NCBI GenBank assembly: GCA_023229545.1
Contig: JALNZB010000011.1
Coordinates: forward strand, 24,714 to 88,713
DNA length: 64,000 nt
Direction: 5' to 3'
Source of the DNA: Sulfuritalea sp.
Lineage (GTDB): Bacteria > Pseudomonadota > Gammaproteobacteria > Burkholderiales > Rhodocyclaceae
The position numbers and the translations under genes were made by a program. The stretch's first letter is position 1. Every line of letters starts with the position of its first letter. Positions 16,884 through 25,213 of this stretch are shown piece by piece. Below the pieces are notes generated by a model that had not been told where the DNA came from, did no database searches, and saw only the letters and a list, made by a program, of their open reading frames with translations.

Positions 16884-17480
16884 TTAGAGTTTGGCGGCGT
16901 TTTCGGCCAGGTACTTGGCCACACCCTCGGTCGAGGCGTTCATGCCCTTGCTGCCCTTCTTCCAGCCGGCGGGACAGACCTCACCGTGTTCTTCGGTGAA
17001 TTGCAGGGCGTCGACCATGCGCAGCATTTCGTCGATGTCGCGACCCAGCGGCAGATTGTTGATGACCTGATGCTGCACCACGCCGGCCTTGTCGATCAGG
17101 AAGGAGCCACGGAAGGCCACGCCGCCGGCTGCTTCAACGTCATAGGCCTGGCAGATGACGTGATTGATGTCGGCCACCAGCGGGTAGCCGACCTGGCCGA
17201 TGCCGCCGTTGTTTACCGGCGTGTTCTTCCAGGCCAGATGGGTAAACTGGGAATCAATCGAGCAACCGACGACTTCGACGCCGCGCTGCTTGAATTCGTC
17301 GAGGCGATGGTCGAAGGCGATCAATTCGGAGGGGCAGACGAAGGTGAAGTCGAGCGGATAGAAAAACAGCACGACATGCTTGCCCTTCAGCGAGGACAGC
17401 TTGAATTCCTTGATTTCGTTGTTGCCGAAAACAGCGTTTGCGGTGAAGTCGGGGGCGGGCTTGCCAACGAGTACGGCCAT
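16884..17480 (-). CDS. Typical 2-Cys peroxiredoxin (AhpC/Prx1 type)
   Basis: 198 residues. Peroxidatic Cys49 in YPLDFTFVCPSE, resolving Cys169 in GEVCPAGWKKG, and Arg124 in VAFRGSFLID are all present. It reduces hydrogen peroxide and alkyl hydroperoxides in the cytoplasm using thioredoxin or AhpF-type reductants. It is a single gene with its own terminator; AGGAG precedes the ATG. No AhpF or OxyR gene is adjacent. Confidence 0.94.
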   Translation of the reverse strand: MAVLVGKPAPDFTANAVFGNNEIKEFKLSSLKGKHVVLFFYPLDFTFVCPSELIAFDHRLDEFKQRGVEVVGCSIDSQFTHLAWKNTPVNNGGIGQVGYPLVADINHVICQAYDVEAAGGVAFRGSFLIDKAGVVQHQVINNLPLGRDIDEMLRMVDALQFTEEHGEVCPAGWKKGSKGMNASTEGVAKYLAENAAKL

Positions 17481-17541
17481 GGTGAACTCCTCAGATAAGG
17501 TTTGGTTGAGTCTTCAACAAATAATGGCGAATTGGCGCAAT

Positions 17542-17817
17542 TCAAGCGGTTGGGCGAAGTTCGAAGTCAGAAAACTCGCCGCAGCCGGTTTCCACGATAA
17601 CACGTTCGACCACGGCACCGGTCGGACCGCGTCGACTCCATGCCAGCATTTCTTCTATTTGACCGGCATTGCCGGCGATCATGGCCTCGACGCTGCCGTC
17701 GCGGCGATTGCGCACCCAGCCGCAAATGCCCAGCAAGCGCGCCTGGGCCATCATCGAATAGCGGAAGCCGACGCCCTGCACGATGCCGCTGATGACGAGG
17801 CGTTTTGCTTCCGTCAC
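17542..17817 (-). CDS. acyP: Acylphosphatase
   Basis: 91 residues, the standard size. The catalytic motif [12 protein letters not shown] supplies Arg19, which binds the acyl phosphate; Asn37 in [13 protein letters not shown] orients the attacking water. It hydrolyses acyl phosphates such as acetyl- or carbamoyl-phosphate. It overlaps the metG stop by 4 bp, so it is co-translated after metG. Confidence 0.95.
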   Translation of the reverse strand: MTEAKRLVISGIVQGVGFRYSMMAQARLLGICGWVRNRRDGSVEAMIAGNAGQIEEMLAWSRRGPTGAVVERVIVETGCGEFSDFELRPTA

Positions 17818-19958
17818 TTCACTTTCATTCCGGGAGTCGCGCCACTGTCGGGCGAGAGCAGGAACAGGCCGGGCGACTTGCCGTCGGCATCCGATGCCGC
17901 CAGCACCATGCCCTCGCTCAAGCCGAACTTCATTTTGCGCGGCGCCAGGTTGGCCACCATCACCGTCAGCCGACCGACCAGTTGCGCCGGGTCGTAGGCC
18001 GACTTGATGCCGGCGAAGACGTTGCGCGTGTTGCCCGCGCCGAGATCGAGCGTGAGGCGGATCAACTTGTCGGCGCCTTCGACATGCTGCGCGTCGGCAA
18101 TGCGCGCGATGCGCAGGTCGACCTTGCTGAAGTCGTCGATGGAAATGGTGGGTTCCAGTGAGATCGCCTGTGGCTGCATGATGTCCTCGGTGTGTTGCTG
18201 GTGCTGGGCATGACGCTGCTGAGAATGCGGCTCGGCAACAGTCGGCGCTGGCGATACGGCGGACTGCGCCACGGTCGGCTCCAGCGATTCGCGGTTGGCG
18301 GCGATCAGGGCGTCGATCTGCTTCGGGTCGATGCGCTGCATCAGGTGTTCGTAGCCATTGATCAGATGCGCCGGCGGCAGCAGATGGCCGGCATCGCCCC
18401 AGTGCAGCGGCGCGACGTTGAGGAATTCCTCGGCGCGCTGCGCCAGCTTGGGCAGCACCGGCTTGAGGTAGAGCGTCAGCAGGCGGAAGGCGTTGATCAG
18501 CAGTGTGCAGACGACGTGCAGCCGTTCCGTATGCTCTTCGGATTTGGCCAGCACCCAGGGCTGGTTCTTGTCCACATACTGGTTGATCTGGTCGGCCAGC
18601 GCCATGACGCGGCGCAGGGCGCGCGCCGTATCGCGGGCCTCGTAGTAGCCGGCGATCTCCTCGGCGGCTTCCATAATGCCGGGCAGTTCGGCATGGAATT
18701 GCTCGCTGCTGTGGGTGTGCAGCAGGGTTCCTCCAAAGCGTTTGGCGATGAAGCCGGCGGCGCGGCTGGCGATGTTGATGTACTTGCCGACCAGGTCGGA
18801 ATTGACGCGCTGGGTGAAGTCATCGAGATTGAGGTCGATGTCCTCCATGGTGCCGTTGAGCTTGGCGGCCAGGTAGTAGCGCAGCCATTCCGGATTGAGT
18901 CCCTGCACGAGATACGACTCGGCGGTGATGAAGGTGCCGCGCGACTTCGACATCTTGGCGCCATCGACGGTGAGGAAGCCATGGGCGAAGACATTGGTCG
19001 GCGTGCGGTAGCCGGCGTGTTCCAGTTCGGCGGGCCAGAACAGGGCGTGAAAGTAGAGGATGTCCTTGCCGATGAAGTGGTACAGCTCGGCCGTCGATCC
19101 CTTGGCCCAGAACTCGTCGAAATCCAGCCCCTTCCTCGCGCAGAGATTTTTGAACGAGCCCATGTAGCCGATCGGCGCGTCGAGCCAGACGTAGAAAAAT
19201 TTCCCCGGCGCTCCGGGAATCTCGAAGCCGAAATAGGGCGCGTCGCGCGAGATGTCCCAGTCGGTCAGCTTGTTCTCGCCCGGCGCCCCAAGCCATTCCT
19301 GCAACTTGTTGGAAGCCTCGGCTTGCAGCCGCGCACTGTCTTGCGTCCACTGCCGCAGGAAGCTCTGGCAGCGCGGGTCGGAGAGCTTGAAAAAATAATG
19401 GTCGGAAGACTTCAGCACCGGCGCCGCGCCGGACACCGCCGAGTAGGGGTTCTTCAAGTCGGTCGGCGCATAGGCCGCGCCGCAGGATTCGCAGGCATCG
19501 CCGTACTGGTCCTTGGCCCCGCACTTCGGGCACTCGCCCTTGATGAAACGATCGGGCAGGAACATCTGCTTCGCCGGATCGTAGTATTGCTCGATGGAGC
19601 GTATCTCGATCAGGCCGGCAGCCTTGAGCTTGGCGAAGATGTCTTCAGCATAATGTCGGGTCTCGTCCGAATGCGTGGTGTAGTAATTGTCGAAGGCGAC
19701 ATGGAAGCCGGCGAAATCGCGCGAGTGCTCGGCATGCACGCGCGCAATCAATTGTTCCGGCGTAAGCCCTTCCTTTTCGGCGCGCAGCATGACCGGCGTG
19801 CCGTGGGTGTCATCGGCGCAGACGTACCAGCATTCATGGCCGCGCATTTTCTGGAAGCGCGTCCAGATGTCGGTCTGGACGTACTCGACCAGATGGCCGA
19901 GATGGATCGCGCCGTTGGCATAAGGCAGGGCGCTGGTAACGAGGATCTTGCGGGTCAT
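17814..19958 (-). CDS. metG: Methionyl-tRNA synthetase with C-terminal tRNA-binding domain
   Basis: 714 residues. The HIGH-type motif is HLGH at 19-22 and KMSKS is at 335-339. A zinc knuckle region carries [18 protein letters not shown]. The C-terminal 110 residues ([19 protein letters not shown] onward) form the EMAPII/Trbp111-like dimerisation and tRNA-binding domain. The linker before it, about residues 560-600, is low-complexity and contains one copy of the dispersed repeat (18240-18262). The start is the ATG at 19958; acyP follows with a 4-bp overlap. Confidence 0.97.
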   Translation of the reverse strand: MTRKILVTSALPYANGAIHLGHLVEYVQTDIWTRFQKMRGHECWYVCADDTHGTPVMLRAEKEGLTPEQLIARVHAEHSRDFAGFHVAFDNYYTTHSDETRHYAEDIFAKLKAAGLIEIRSIEQYYDPAKQMFLPDRFIKGECPKCGAKDQYGDACESCGAAYAPTDLKNPYSAVSGAAPVLKSSDHYFFKLSDPRCQSFLRQWTQDSARLQAEASNKLQEWLGAPGENKLTDWDISRDAPYFGFEIPGAPGKFFYVWLDAPIGYMGSFKNLCARKGLDFDEFWAKGSTAELYHFIGKDILYFHALFWPAELEHAGYRTPTNVFAHGFLTVDGAKMSKSRGTFITAESYLVQGLNPEWLRYYLAAKLNGTMEDIDLNLDDFTQRVNSDLVGKYINIASRAAGFIAKRFGGTLLHTHSSEQFHAELPGIMEAAEEIAGYYEARDTARALRRVMALADQINQYVDKNQPWVLAKSEEHTERLHVVCTLLINAFRLLTLYLKPVLPKLAQRAEEFLNVAPLHWGDAGHLLPPAHLINGYEHLMQRIDPKQIDALIAANRESLEPTVAQSAVSPAPTVAEPHSQQRHAQHQQHTEDIMQPQAISLEPTISIDDFSKVDLRIARIADAQHVEGADKLIRLTLDLGAGNTRNVFAGIKSAYDPAQLVGRLTVMVANLAPRKMKFGLSEGMVLAASDADGKSPGLFLLSPDSGATPGMKVK
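18240..18262 (+). repeat. Dispersed repeat copy inside the metG linker
   Basis: The plus strand reads GTCGGCGCTGGCGATACGGC exactly, taken here as the reference core. In MetG it encodes part of the linker [12 protein letters not shown] between the anticodon-binding and C-terminal domains, so an insertion here would be tolerated. Confidence 0.6.
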
Positions 19959-20043
19959 GACACGGTCTTTCCGGGTGCTGGCGGCGGGGGCCGCATCTCA
20001 AGGCTCGCATTGTACCGGCGCAGGGTGATTGCCGGGATGCGCC

Positions 20044-20162
20044 GCCGTAGCGTCAGCGCCGACTCTTGGGCTTTCCTTCGCACGGGAGATGCCGGGACTC
20101 GCCCCGGCGTGCGACCTACTTTCATGTTCACGCAAGAAAGTAGGCAAAGAAACGCTCCCCGC
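20044..20162 (+). repeat. Left 119-bp inverted-repeat arm of the accessory island
   Basis: This segment is the reverse complement of 24339-24457 with 13 mismatches and no gaps by hand alignment. It starts with a dispersed-repeat core (GCCGTAGCGTCAGCGCCGAC) and contains the hairpin CCTACTTTC ... GAAAGTAGG. It lies between metG and the HigB-like gene. Confidence 0.85.
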
Positions 20163-20227
20163 CCATAAGCGGACAATTGACCCTGCTGCGGTTTTGCAAT
20201 GGTGTAGATAATAGGATACAGTTTCGT

Positions 20228-20518
20228 ATGGGCGTGATTTACACCACCGAACAATTCGACACTTGGCATGACGGTCTGCGCGACGCGCACGCGAAGGCAG
20301 CGATCAAGGTGCGCATGCGCCGCGCCGAGGAAGGCAATTTCGGCGACTGCGAGCCGGTGGGTGAGGGTGTATCGGAGATGCGGATTCACTACGGCCCCGG
20401 CTACCGCGTTTATTTCAAGCGCACCGGCATGGAGGTGGTGATTCTGCTCGCAGGTGGCGACAAGAGCACGCAGGCGAAGGACATCAGGATGGCGCTGAAA
20501 TTGGCGCGCGAAACATAA
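20228..20518 (+). CDS. RelE/ParE-superfamily addiction-module toxin (HigB-like)
   Basis: 96 residues, matching the phage-derived addiction-module killer family: VIYTTEQFDTWHDGLRD at the start, IKVRMRRAEEGNFGD, then MRIHYGPGYRVYF and VVILLAGGDKSTQAKDI. The toxin precedes the antitoxin, the reverse of the RelBE pair at 0.9 kb but normal for HigBA-like modules. Likely an mRNA interferase or gyrase poison; which one cannot be told. A partner gene starts 20 bp downstream. Confidence 0.88.
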   Translation: MGVIYTTEQFDTWHDGLRDAHAKAAIKVRMRRAEEGNFGDCEPVGEGVSEMRIHYGPGYRVYFKRTGMEVVILLAGGDKSTQAKDIRMALKLARET

Positions 20519-20537
20519 GCGGACGTAGGAGACGGCG

Positions 20538-20894
20538 ATGGCACTTAAACTGCGCAAATGGGATGTGGTCGAGGAACTGAAGACCGACGAGGACATGGCG
20601 CTTTACCTCGAAGCGGCAATGGAAGAGGCCGGCGACGACGCGGCCTTCGTCGCCAAGGTTCTCGGCGACATAGCCCGGGCCAAGGGCATGACACAGCTCG
20701 CCCGCGACACCGGCATCGGGCGCGAAAGCCTCTACAAGGCACTCTCGGGTGAAGGCAATCCCAGCTTCGCCACTATCCTCAAGGTCGTTCGCGCCCTTGG
20801 CGTAAGACTGCACGCCGCGCCGGCAACCGTTTCCGCCAAGCAGGCACGGGTATCCCGCAGAAAGGCAACCGGAGCATTGGCCGCAGCACGATGA
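20538..20894 (+). CDS. Addiction-module antidote protein with HTH domain (HigA-like)
   Basis: 118 residues. It begins ALKLRKWDVVEELKTDEDMALYLEAAMEE, typical of the antidote family paired with this toxin type, followed by a Cro/C1-type helix-turn-helix (KGMTQLARDTGIGRESLYKAL, then SGEGNPSFATILKVVRALG). The basic C-terminal tail is variable. A GGAG precedes the ATG. It should neutralise the upstream toxin and repress the operon. Confidence 0.88.
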   Translation: MALKLRKWDVVEELKTDEDMALYLEAAMEEAGDDAAFVAKVLGDIARAKGMTQLARDTGIGRESLYKALSGEGNPSFATILKVVRALGVRLHAAPATVSAKQARVSRRKATGALAAAR

Positions 20895-20913
20895 CTGTCG
20901 CGGTCGAGTGAAA

Positions 20914-20935
20914 TATCGGCGCTGGTGCGACGGCG
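20914..20935 (+). repeat. Dispersed repeat copy, diverged
   Basis: ATCGGCGCTGGTGCGACGGCG just after the antidote gene matches the repeat core except at a few positions. The rest of 20895-21170 holds no convincing gene or promoter. Confidence 0.4.
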
Positions 20936-21170
20936 GGAGTCGGCTAGGAGCAGGCGTAGCAGCATCGGAGAATTGCGTACCGCGAACGCTTGGTAAGTCA
21001 TCAGGAACCTGCCGCTGGATTCCGGACACATGACTAATCCTTTGAGCAGGCTCGACAACATGCGCGCGCCGTTGGTAGGCTGTTGCGCAGGATGCGTGAT
21101 GAGCATCTAATTGGCAAATTTGCACGAAAACCTTCAAGCGAAACGATCTATCTTTCTCAGGGCGCTGCGT

Positions 21171-23999
21171 ATGTCGCATACAAAAAAGAACAAGGGCAGG
21201 GATCCCGAAGCACGGAAGAGCGATGGTCCAATCAATAGATTGGTGACTAAGTTTCTCGAAATGCCTGAACCAGATTATGCTAGAAGCGTTGTGATACCGG
21301 TCTTGGAGGCAGAGGGATATCAGAGGATTGACTTTCATCATGGCAATACAGAGGTCGGTAAAGATCTCATATTCTTTCGGGACAATGGTTTTGACAACAG
21401 GGCGCTGGTTGTAGCTGTTGTGAAGACTGACAAGGTATCCAAGACATCGTCGGATTCGTCAGGGCTACCCGTTATCTTGGTGCAGGTACACCAAGCTCTA
21501 AAAAATGAAGTCTTAAGCTGGGACGGAACGAAAAAGCGCCCGGATGAAGTTCTTGTAATTCTTGCAGATGACCCGTCGCACGATCTTCTGTCTTCAAGCC
21601 CCGATGGATTTCGCGAGTGCTGTGAAGCCGGTGCTCGGTTTATTCATGGCAGTGTGATCGCAGAAAGACTATTTAGGAATCGCCTGGACATCGCTGAGCA
21701 ACTGCTTCAGTCAAAGCTTGATGCATCGCAGTACCTTCAGTCCAATCCCACAAACCTGCCACTGCTGAACGCGCTTAACAGCAGCGAGCTGGTAGACATT
21801 GCAACCATCTATACAGACTTAGATGCATCTGTTGGCACGACAACGGTATCGGACGCCTTGTGTCTAATTCCATCGCCAAATCTCGCGACGATCCGCGTTG
21901 CGGAGGTCGGGTGGCCAGCCGCTGCTGCTGCAATTCGGGGCTTGGAGGGGCTCTTAGGGTCAGTTCTTCGACACTCGCTATCTGATGCGGAGGAAACATT
22001 TTCTGCAAAGAATGCGCTTGCGAAAACTCAGGCCAATAAAGCGCTATGGAAGGATATTGATACCAATGCATCCGACATTGATCAGTGGATTCAAGCGGTT
22101 GATCAAGAGTTTGGGGCTCGTGCGCTGTCCCTGAATAGCGCCCTCGCTAAGGTCGGACGGAAGGAGCATAAAGCCAAAGCTGCGATTAGTGCAGCATATG
22201 ACTTAGCCACAGACATCAAGATCGGGAGTTCGTCCGTGGCTGACGCTGCTGTCGCGTTGCGGAGAGGCGCGGATGTGTGTGGCGACATGGCAAAGGTTTG
22301 CGCTTGCCTACAAGAATTTCGGACGGCTCTACATGATTCAACAACAGAATTGGATGAGCTCGACACGGGAATTATGCTGTCGAGTGGCCCTGACTCGATT
22401 GGCGAGCTTAGAACTGCTATGGGGCGCGAAGTCGCAAATGCTAGAGACTTCTTGACGCGCAGCGAAAGGCTCCGGACACGATCAGGGAGATATGTTTCGC
22501 TTCAAGACTATGAGTTGAGTGTTGACGTAGCCAAGTTGGCAGAGCGCCTCAGGGGATATGTTGAGGCACTTGTTGCCCGCTTTCATTCACCGTGCGTTGT
22601 TACTGATCGCGAGTTTTCCCGTGCCCTACTTGCTGACACGAGGCGGTACCTCTTTGTCATCGATGATTTCAAGAGAGTGCCCGCTCTTTCCGCAGTTTTT
22701 ACTCAATCTCCTGAATCTCATATAGGTGATAGGCGTCTCGGTGCGTGTGTCTTGGGATTGTTGAACTCTGGCGTGGATGTATTGGTGACCGGCAATGCAG
22801 GATCAGGAAAGTCCACCACTCTCGAAATGTTTGCGCGGAAGCGCGCGGCGGAGCGCGAGTTGAATGAAGAAATTGTGTTCTTACCTCTAGCACGCCTCGG
22901 AGAGTTCAACGTCTCAGCAACATATGGAAAGCCGTCAAACCTTCTTTGTGAGGAGATTGCACGGTTGTTTCGACCGGGTCAGCCGGGGGTAACGTCTAAG
23001 TTTGTTCGAGAACGTTTGGACAGCGCCAAGAAATTGGTCCTGGTTGTCGACGGTATCGACGAGGCGGCAAGCTGGACCGATTGGCTTGCCAGACTAATCA
23101 CGGAACTTAGAGGCAATAGCGGAACTGCCTTTCAGGTCGTTGCGTCGTCGCGTTTTGGGGTGCCCGAACTTGCTGGCCTTGAATTGTTTAACTTAGTCCT
23201 CCTTCCTTTTAGTCGCGACCAAGTAATTAGGTTCATAAGGGACTTTTTGAAGGGTGAGCCCGTCTTGGCGGAGGAGGTAATCGCCCATCTTGAGGCCAAT
23301 CCAAATTTGTTCTCTGTGGCACAGACGCCGCTAATGAGCACGATCCTCTGCGTACTTGCAAGTAGTGGTGTGACTCTTCCAGAGACTAAGAGCGCTCTAT
23401 ACAGGGAAAGATTTGAATTGCTGTGGGGTGCGTATGATGCGAAAAAGCAGGTGCGTCGAGTTAAGTCATCTCGGAGTAGCCTTGAAGACGTAAGTAAGAA
23501 AGTTGCGTTTTTCCTGCATTCGCGCCGAAGACGGTCGGCACCACGTGAAGATATTGTGGAATACACGATACAGGCGCTTAGTCGAAAGTATCGCCGTAAG
23601 GTTGTTATTGACGCAGTAAAGGAGCTTGAACGGCCATGCAATGTCTTGGTCAGTGATCTGGATGGCGCTTTGGGATTCGGTCACTTAAGTTACCAAGAGT
23701 ATCTGGCTGCGGACGAGCTATATACGAGTCGCCAAGGTGAAATCGTTAATCATCTAGCTGATCCATGGTGGCGTGGGGCGCTGGTTCTCGCTGCAATGAG
23801 GGCAGATGACATCGGAACATTGCTCGCGGATCGAGTGCTGCAGGTTGGGGGCATAGGTAAGGCGGCGGAAACTCTTTCAGCGATGATCGAAGTGTGTGAT
23901 GACAGCCAGAAAGCCATTCTTCGTCGGCTTCTAAAGGATCAAAAGCTGCTTGATCGGATGGTTGAGACAGATGGTCTGGAGATGGAGCCTGACTATTGA
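21171..23999 (+). CDS. NACHT-domain STAND ATPase with nuclease-like N-terminus (candidate anti-phage defence protein)
   Basis: 942 residues from ATG 21171; a TTG at 21111 would add 20. Three regions are visible. Residues about 20-180 resemble a PD-(D/E)xK fold: NTEVGKDLIF gives E61 and D65, and VVAVVKTDK gives K85, although the residue two before that Lys is Val. Residues about 200-520 are helical with no family I recognise. The NACHT ATPase follows: Walker A GNAGSGKST (541-549), Walker B VDGIDE (626-631), sensor VVASSRFG, and winged-helix parts ending GFGHLSYQEYLAADEL. Codon use is visibly more AT-rich than the neighbours, a sign of transfer. Bacterial NACHT and Avs-type proteins sense phage and kill or arrest the cell; that role is inferred from architecture and context. 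Confidence 0.85.
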   Translation: MSHTKKNKGRDPEARKSDGPINRLVTKFLEMPEPDYARSVVIPVLEAEGYQRIDFHHGNTEVGKDLIFFRDNGFDNRALVVAVVKTDKVSKTSSDSSGLPVILVQVHQALKNEVLSWDGTKKRPDEVLVILADDPSHDLLSSSPDGFRECCEAGARFIHGSVIAERLFRNRLDIAEQLLQSKLDASQYLQSNPTNLPLLNALNSSELVDIATIYTDLDASVGTTTVSDALCLIPSPNLATIRVAEVGWPAAAAAIRGLEGLLGSVLRHSLSDAEETFSAKNALAKTQANKALWKDIDTNASDIDQWIQAVDQEFGARALSLNSALAKVGRKEHKAKAAISAAYDLATDIKIGSSSVADAAVALRRGADVCGDMAKVCACLQEFRTALHDSTTELDELDTGIMLSSGPDSIGELRTAMGREVANARDFLTRSERLRTRSGRYVSLQDYELSVDVAKLAERLRGYVEALVARFHSPCVVTDREFSRALLADTRRYLFVIDDFKRVPALSAVFTQSPESHIGDRRLGACVLGLLNSGVDVLVTGNAGSGKSTTLEMFARKRAAERELNEEIVFLPLARLGEFNVSATYGKPSNLLCEEIARLFRPGQPGVTSKFVRERLDSAKKLVLVVDGIDEAASWTDWLARLITELRGNSGTAFQVVASSRFGVPELAGLELFNLVLLPFSRDQVIRFIRDFLKGEPVLAEEVIAHLEANPNLFSVAQTPLMSTILCVLASSGVTLPETKSALYRERFELLWGAYDAKKQVRRVKSSRSSLEDVSKKVAFFLHSRRRRSAPREDIVEYTIQALSRKYRRKVVIDAVKELERPCNVLVSDLDGALGFGHLSYQEYLAADELYTSRQGEIVNHLADPWWRGALVLAAMRADDIGTLLADRVLQVGGIGKAAETLSAMIEVCDDSQKAILRRLLKDQKLLDRMVETDGLEMEPDY

Positions 24000-24338
24000 A
24001 GGGGCCGTGTACAGAAACTGGTTTGGCCGAGATCCAGCGCGCTAGTCCGAAATCTCGCATGGCAGGTTTCCGATCACTCAGCAGCCAATGGCGATTAATT
24101 TGTCATGAGGCTGAATTGGGCACATTTCTGTCGGTGGCAAGAGTTCAAACGAGTCAGCTTCAAATTTGTTTTCCACACGGCCTACCACGCGCGACGGTTT
24201 TTGTTTCCCCTCTGACCCGCCGAGCGAGGAAGGTTCGCCGGGGGTTGTCCGGTCGCGTTGTCTGAGCGTAGCGAGTTTAGCGACCGGCCCGGCGGGCCTT
24301 CCGCAGCGAGGGAAGCCTGACGCAGTCAGGCCGGGGAG
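24000..24338. other. Gene-free stretch with large imperfect hairpins
   Basis: No credible gene is seen between the NACHT stop and the right repeat arm. Bases 24228-24302 form a long stem: GGAAGG...CGCCGGG pairs with CCCGGCG...CCTTCC (13 of 15 positions), enclosing a second perfect stem CCGGTCGC (24249-24256) / GCGACCGG (24280-24287). A third hairpin, GCCTGAC-GCA-GTCAGGC, occupies 24315-24331. The base composition returns to GC-rich here, so the transferred DNA probably ends near 24100-24200. Confidence 0.6.
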
Positions 24339-24457
24339 GCGGGGAGCGATTCTTTGCCTACTTTCTTGCGCGAACAAGAAAGTAGGTTGCCCGCCGGGGC
24401 GAGTCCCGGCATCTCCGTTTAGTAGCCAAGCCCAAGAGTCGGCGCTGACGATACGGC
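24339..24457 (-). repeat. Right 119-bp inverted-repeat arm of the accessory island
   Basis: Inverted copy of 20044-20162, same length, 13 mismatches by hand. Its internal hairpin is perfect: CCTACTTTCTT ... AAGAAAGTAGG. The outer end carries the dispersed-repeat core (GTCGGCGCTGACGATACGGC). Short open frames through both arms encode the same peptide by repetition, not because they are genes. Confidence 0.85.
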
Positions 24458-24465
24458 GCCAAATA

Positions 24466-24876
24466 TCAGCCCAGTACCGTTTCCGCCAGCATCGCCGGCG
24501 ACAGAACCGTCACGCCTTGAATCGTTTTCCCGTAGAGCGGGCCAAAATGGGTGCGGTCGCCGGTGACCAGCATGTCGCAGCGATGGCGGATGGCGGCGGC
24601 AAGTACCGGCCTGTCCTTTTCGGGCAGGACCATCGTGTCGGGCAGCAGAGTGTTGCTGGCAAGTAGGCCGCCGATTCTGATTCGGGCTGCCATGGCCTCC
24701 AGCACGGAAAGGCCACCGGGAGCTTTTGCGGCAAGATTGCGCCGCGCTTCCTCGAAGACGTAGGCATCCGCCCACAGTTCATGTCCGGCGGCCTCGCACA
24801 GAGCCAGCAATCGCCGTACCGCGCCATCGGCGCGAGCGGCCGAGAACAAGATGTTGGCGTCGAGGAATATCCGCAC
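24466..24876 (-). CDS. PIN-domain ribonuclease toxin (VapC-like)
   Basis: 136 residues. The PIN acidic residues are visible: Asp6 in MRIFLDANILFSAA, a Glu in DAYVFEEARRN, an Asp in LPEKDRPVLAAA and an Asp in LVTGDRTHFGPLYG. PIN toxins cleave RNA, usually tRNA or rRNA, when freed from their antitoxin. It begins 4 bp after the AbrB-type antitoxin gene. It lies immediately outside the right inverted repeat, so it may or may not have arrived with the NACHT gene. Confidence 0.85.
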   Translation of the reverse strand: MRIFLDANILFSAARADGAVRRLLALCEAAGHELWADAYVFEEARRNLAAKAPGGLSVLEAMAARIRIGGLLASNTLLPDTMVLPEKDRPVLAAAIRHRCDMLVTGDRTHFGPLYGKTIQGVTVLSPAMLAETVLG

Positions 24877-24880
24877 TGCG

Positions 24881-25114
24881 TCAGTGCGATTTCTTGTTCA
24901 GCACGGCGGCCAACTCGGCCTCCGCGTCGTCGAATTCACGCAGGCGTTCAGCGCTGTACATTTCAATGGGCAAGGTGACGGCAGGCCGCAGCAAAAGACC
25001 CTCCGGCGTTGTTTCTGCAATCAGTTGATCGTCAGCGACGAGGCCCATGGCCTGGCGCAGTTTGGCCGGGAGCGTGATGACACCGCGACCGGTGATGGTG
25101 AGCGTTGTTTTCAT
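24881..25114 (-). CDS. AbrB/MazE-type antitoxin (VapB-like)
   Basis: 77 residues. The N-terminal swapped-hairpin DNA-binding domain reads TLTITGRGVITLPAKLRQAMGL, and the C-terminal tail (SAERLREFDDAEAELAAVL) is the acidic toxin-binding part. It precedes the PIN toxin, the normal antitoxin-first order, and is expected to repress the pair by binding its promoter in 25115-25213. Confidence 0.87.
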   Translation of the reverse strand: MKTTLTITGRGVITLPAKLRQAMGLVADDQLIAETTPEGLLLRPAVTLPIEMYSAERLREFDDAEAELAAVLNKKSH

Positions 25115-25213
25115 GGCCAGCAGTTTTGCAGAAAATCAGCAAAACTGCAACTCTGCACCTATTTGCTCTTCGGCCCGACACGCTCCGAGGAACGGATTCG
25201 GGCGTGACGCCTG

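Noticed and set aside
18192..20168. A 658-codon plus-strand open frame opposite metG
   Set aside because: It is antisense to a fully conserved synthetase; its composition is the usual high-GC shadow and it runs into the repeat arm.
20165..20227. Sigma-70 promoter for the HigBA-like pair (TTGACC at 20177 and GATAAT at 20207)
   Set aside because: The spacing between the two boxes is 24 bp, too long for a normal promoter.
20732..21106. A minus-strand frame overlapping the antidote gene, possible relic of a mobile element
   Set aside because: It is antisense to the helix-turn-helix domain and gives no recognisable transposase motif.
24166..24666. An open frame sharing a Cys-rich peptide with one at 19955-20596
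   Set aside because: The shared peptide comes from translating the two inverted-repeat arms; neither frame has support as a gene.
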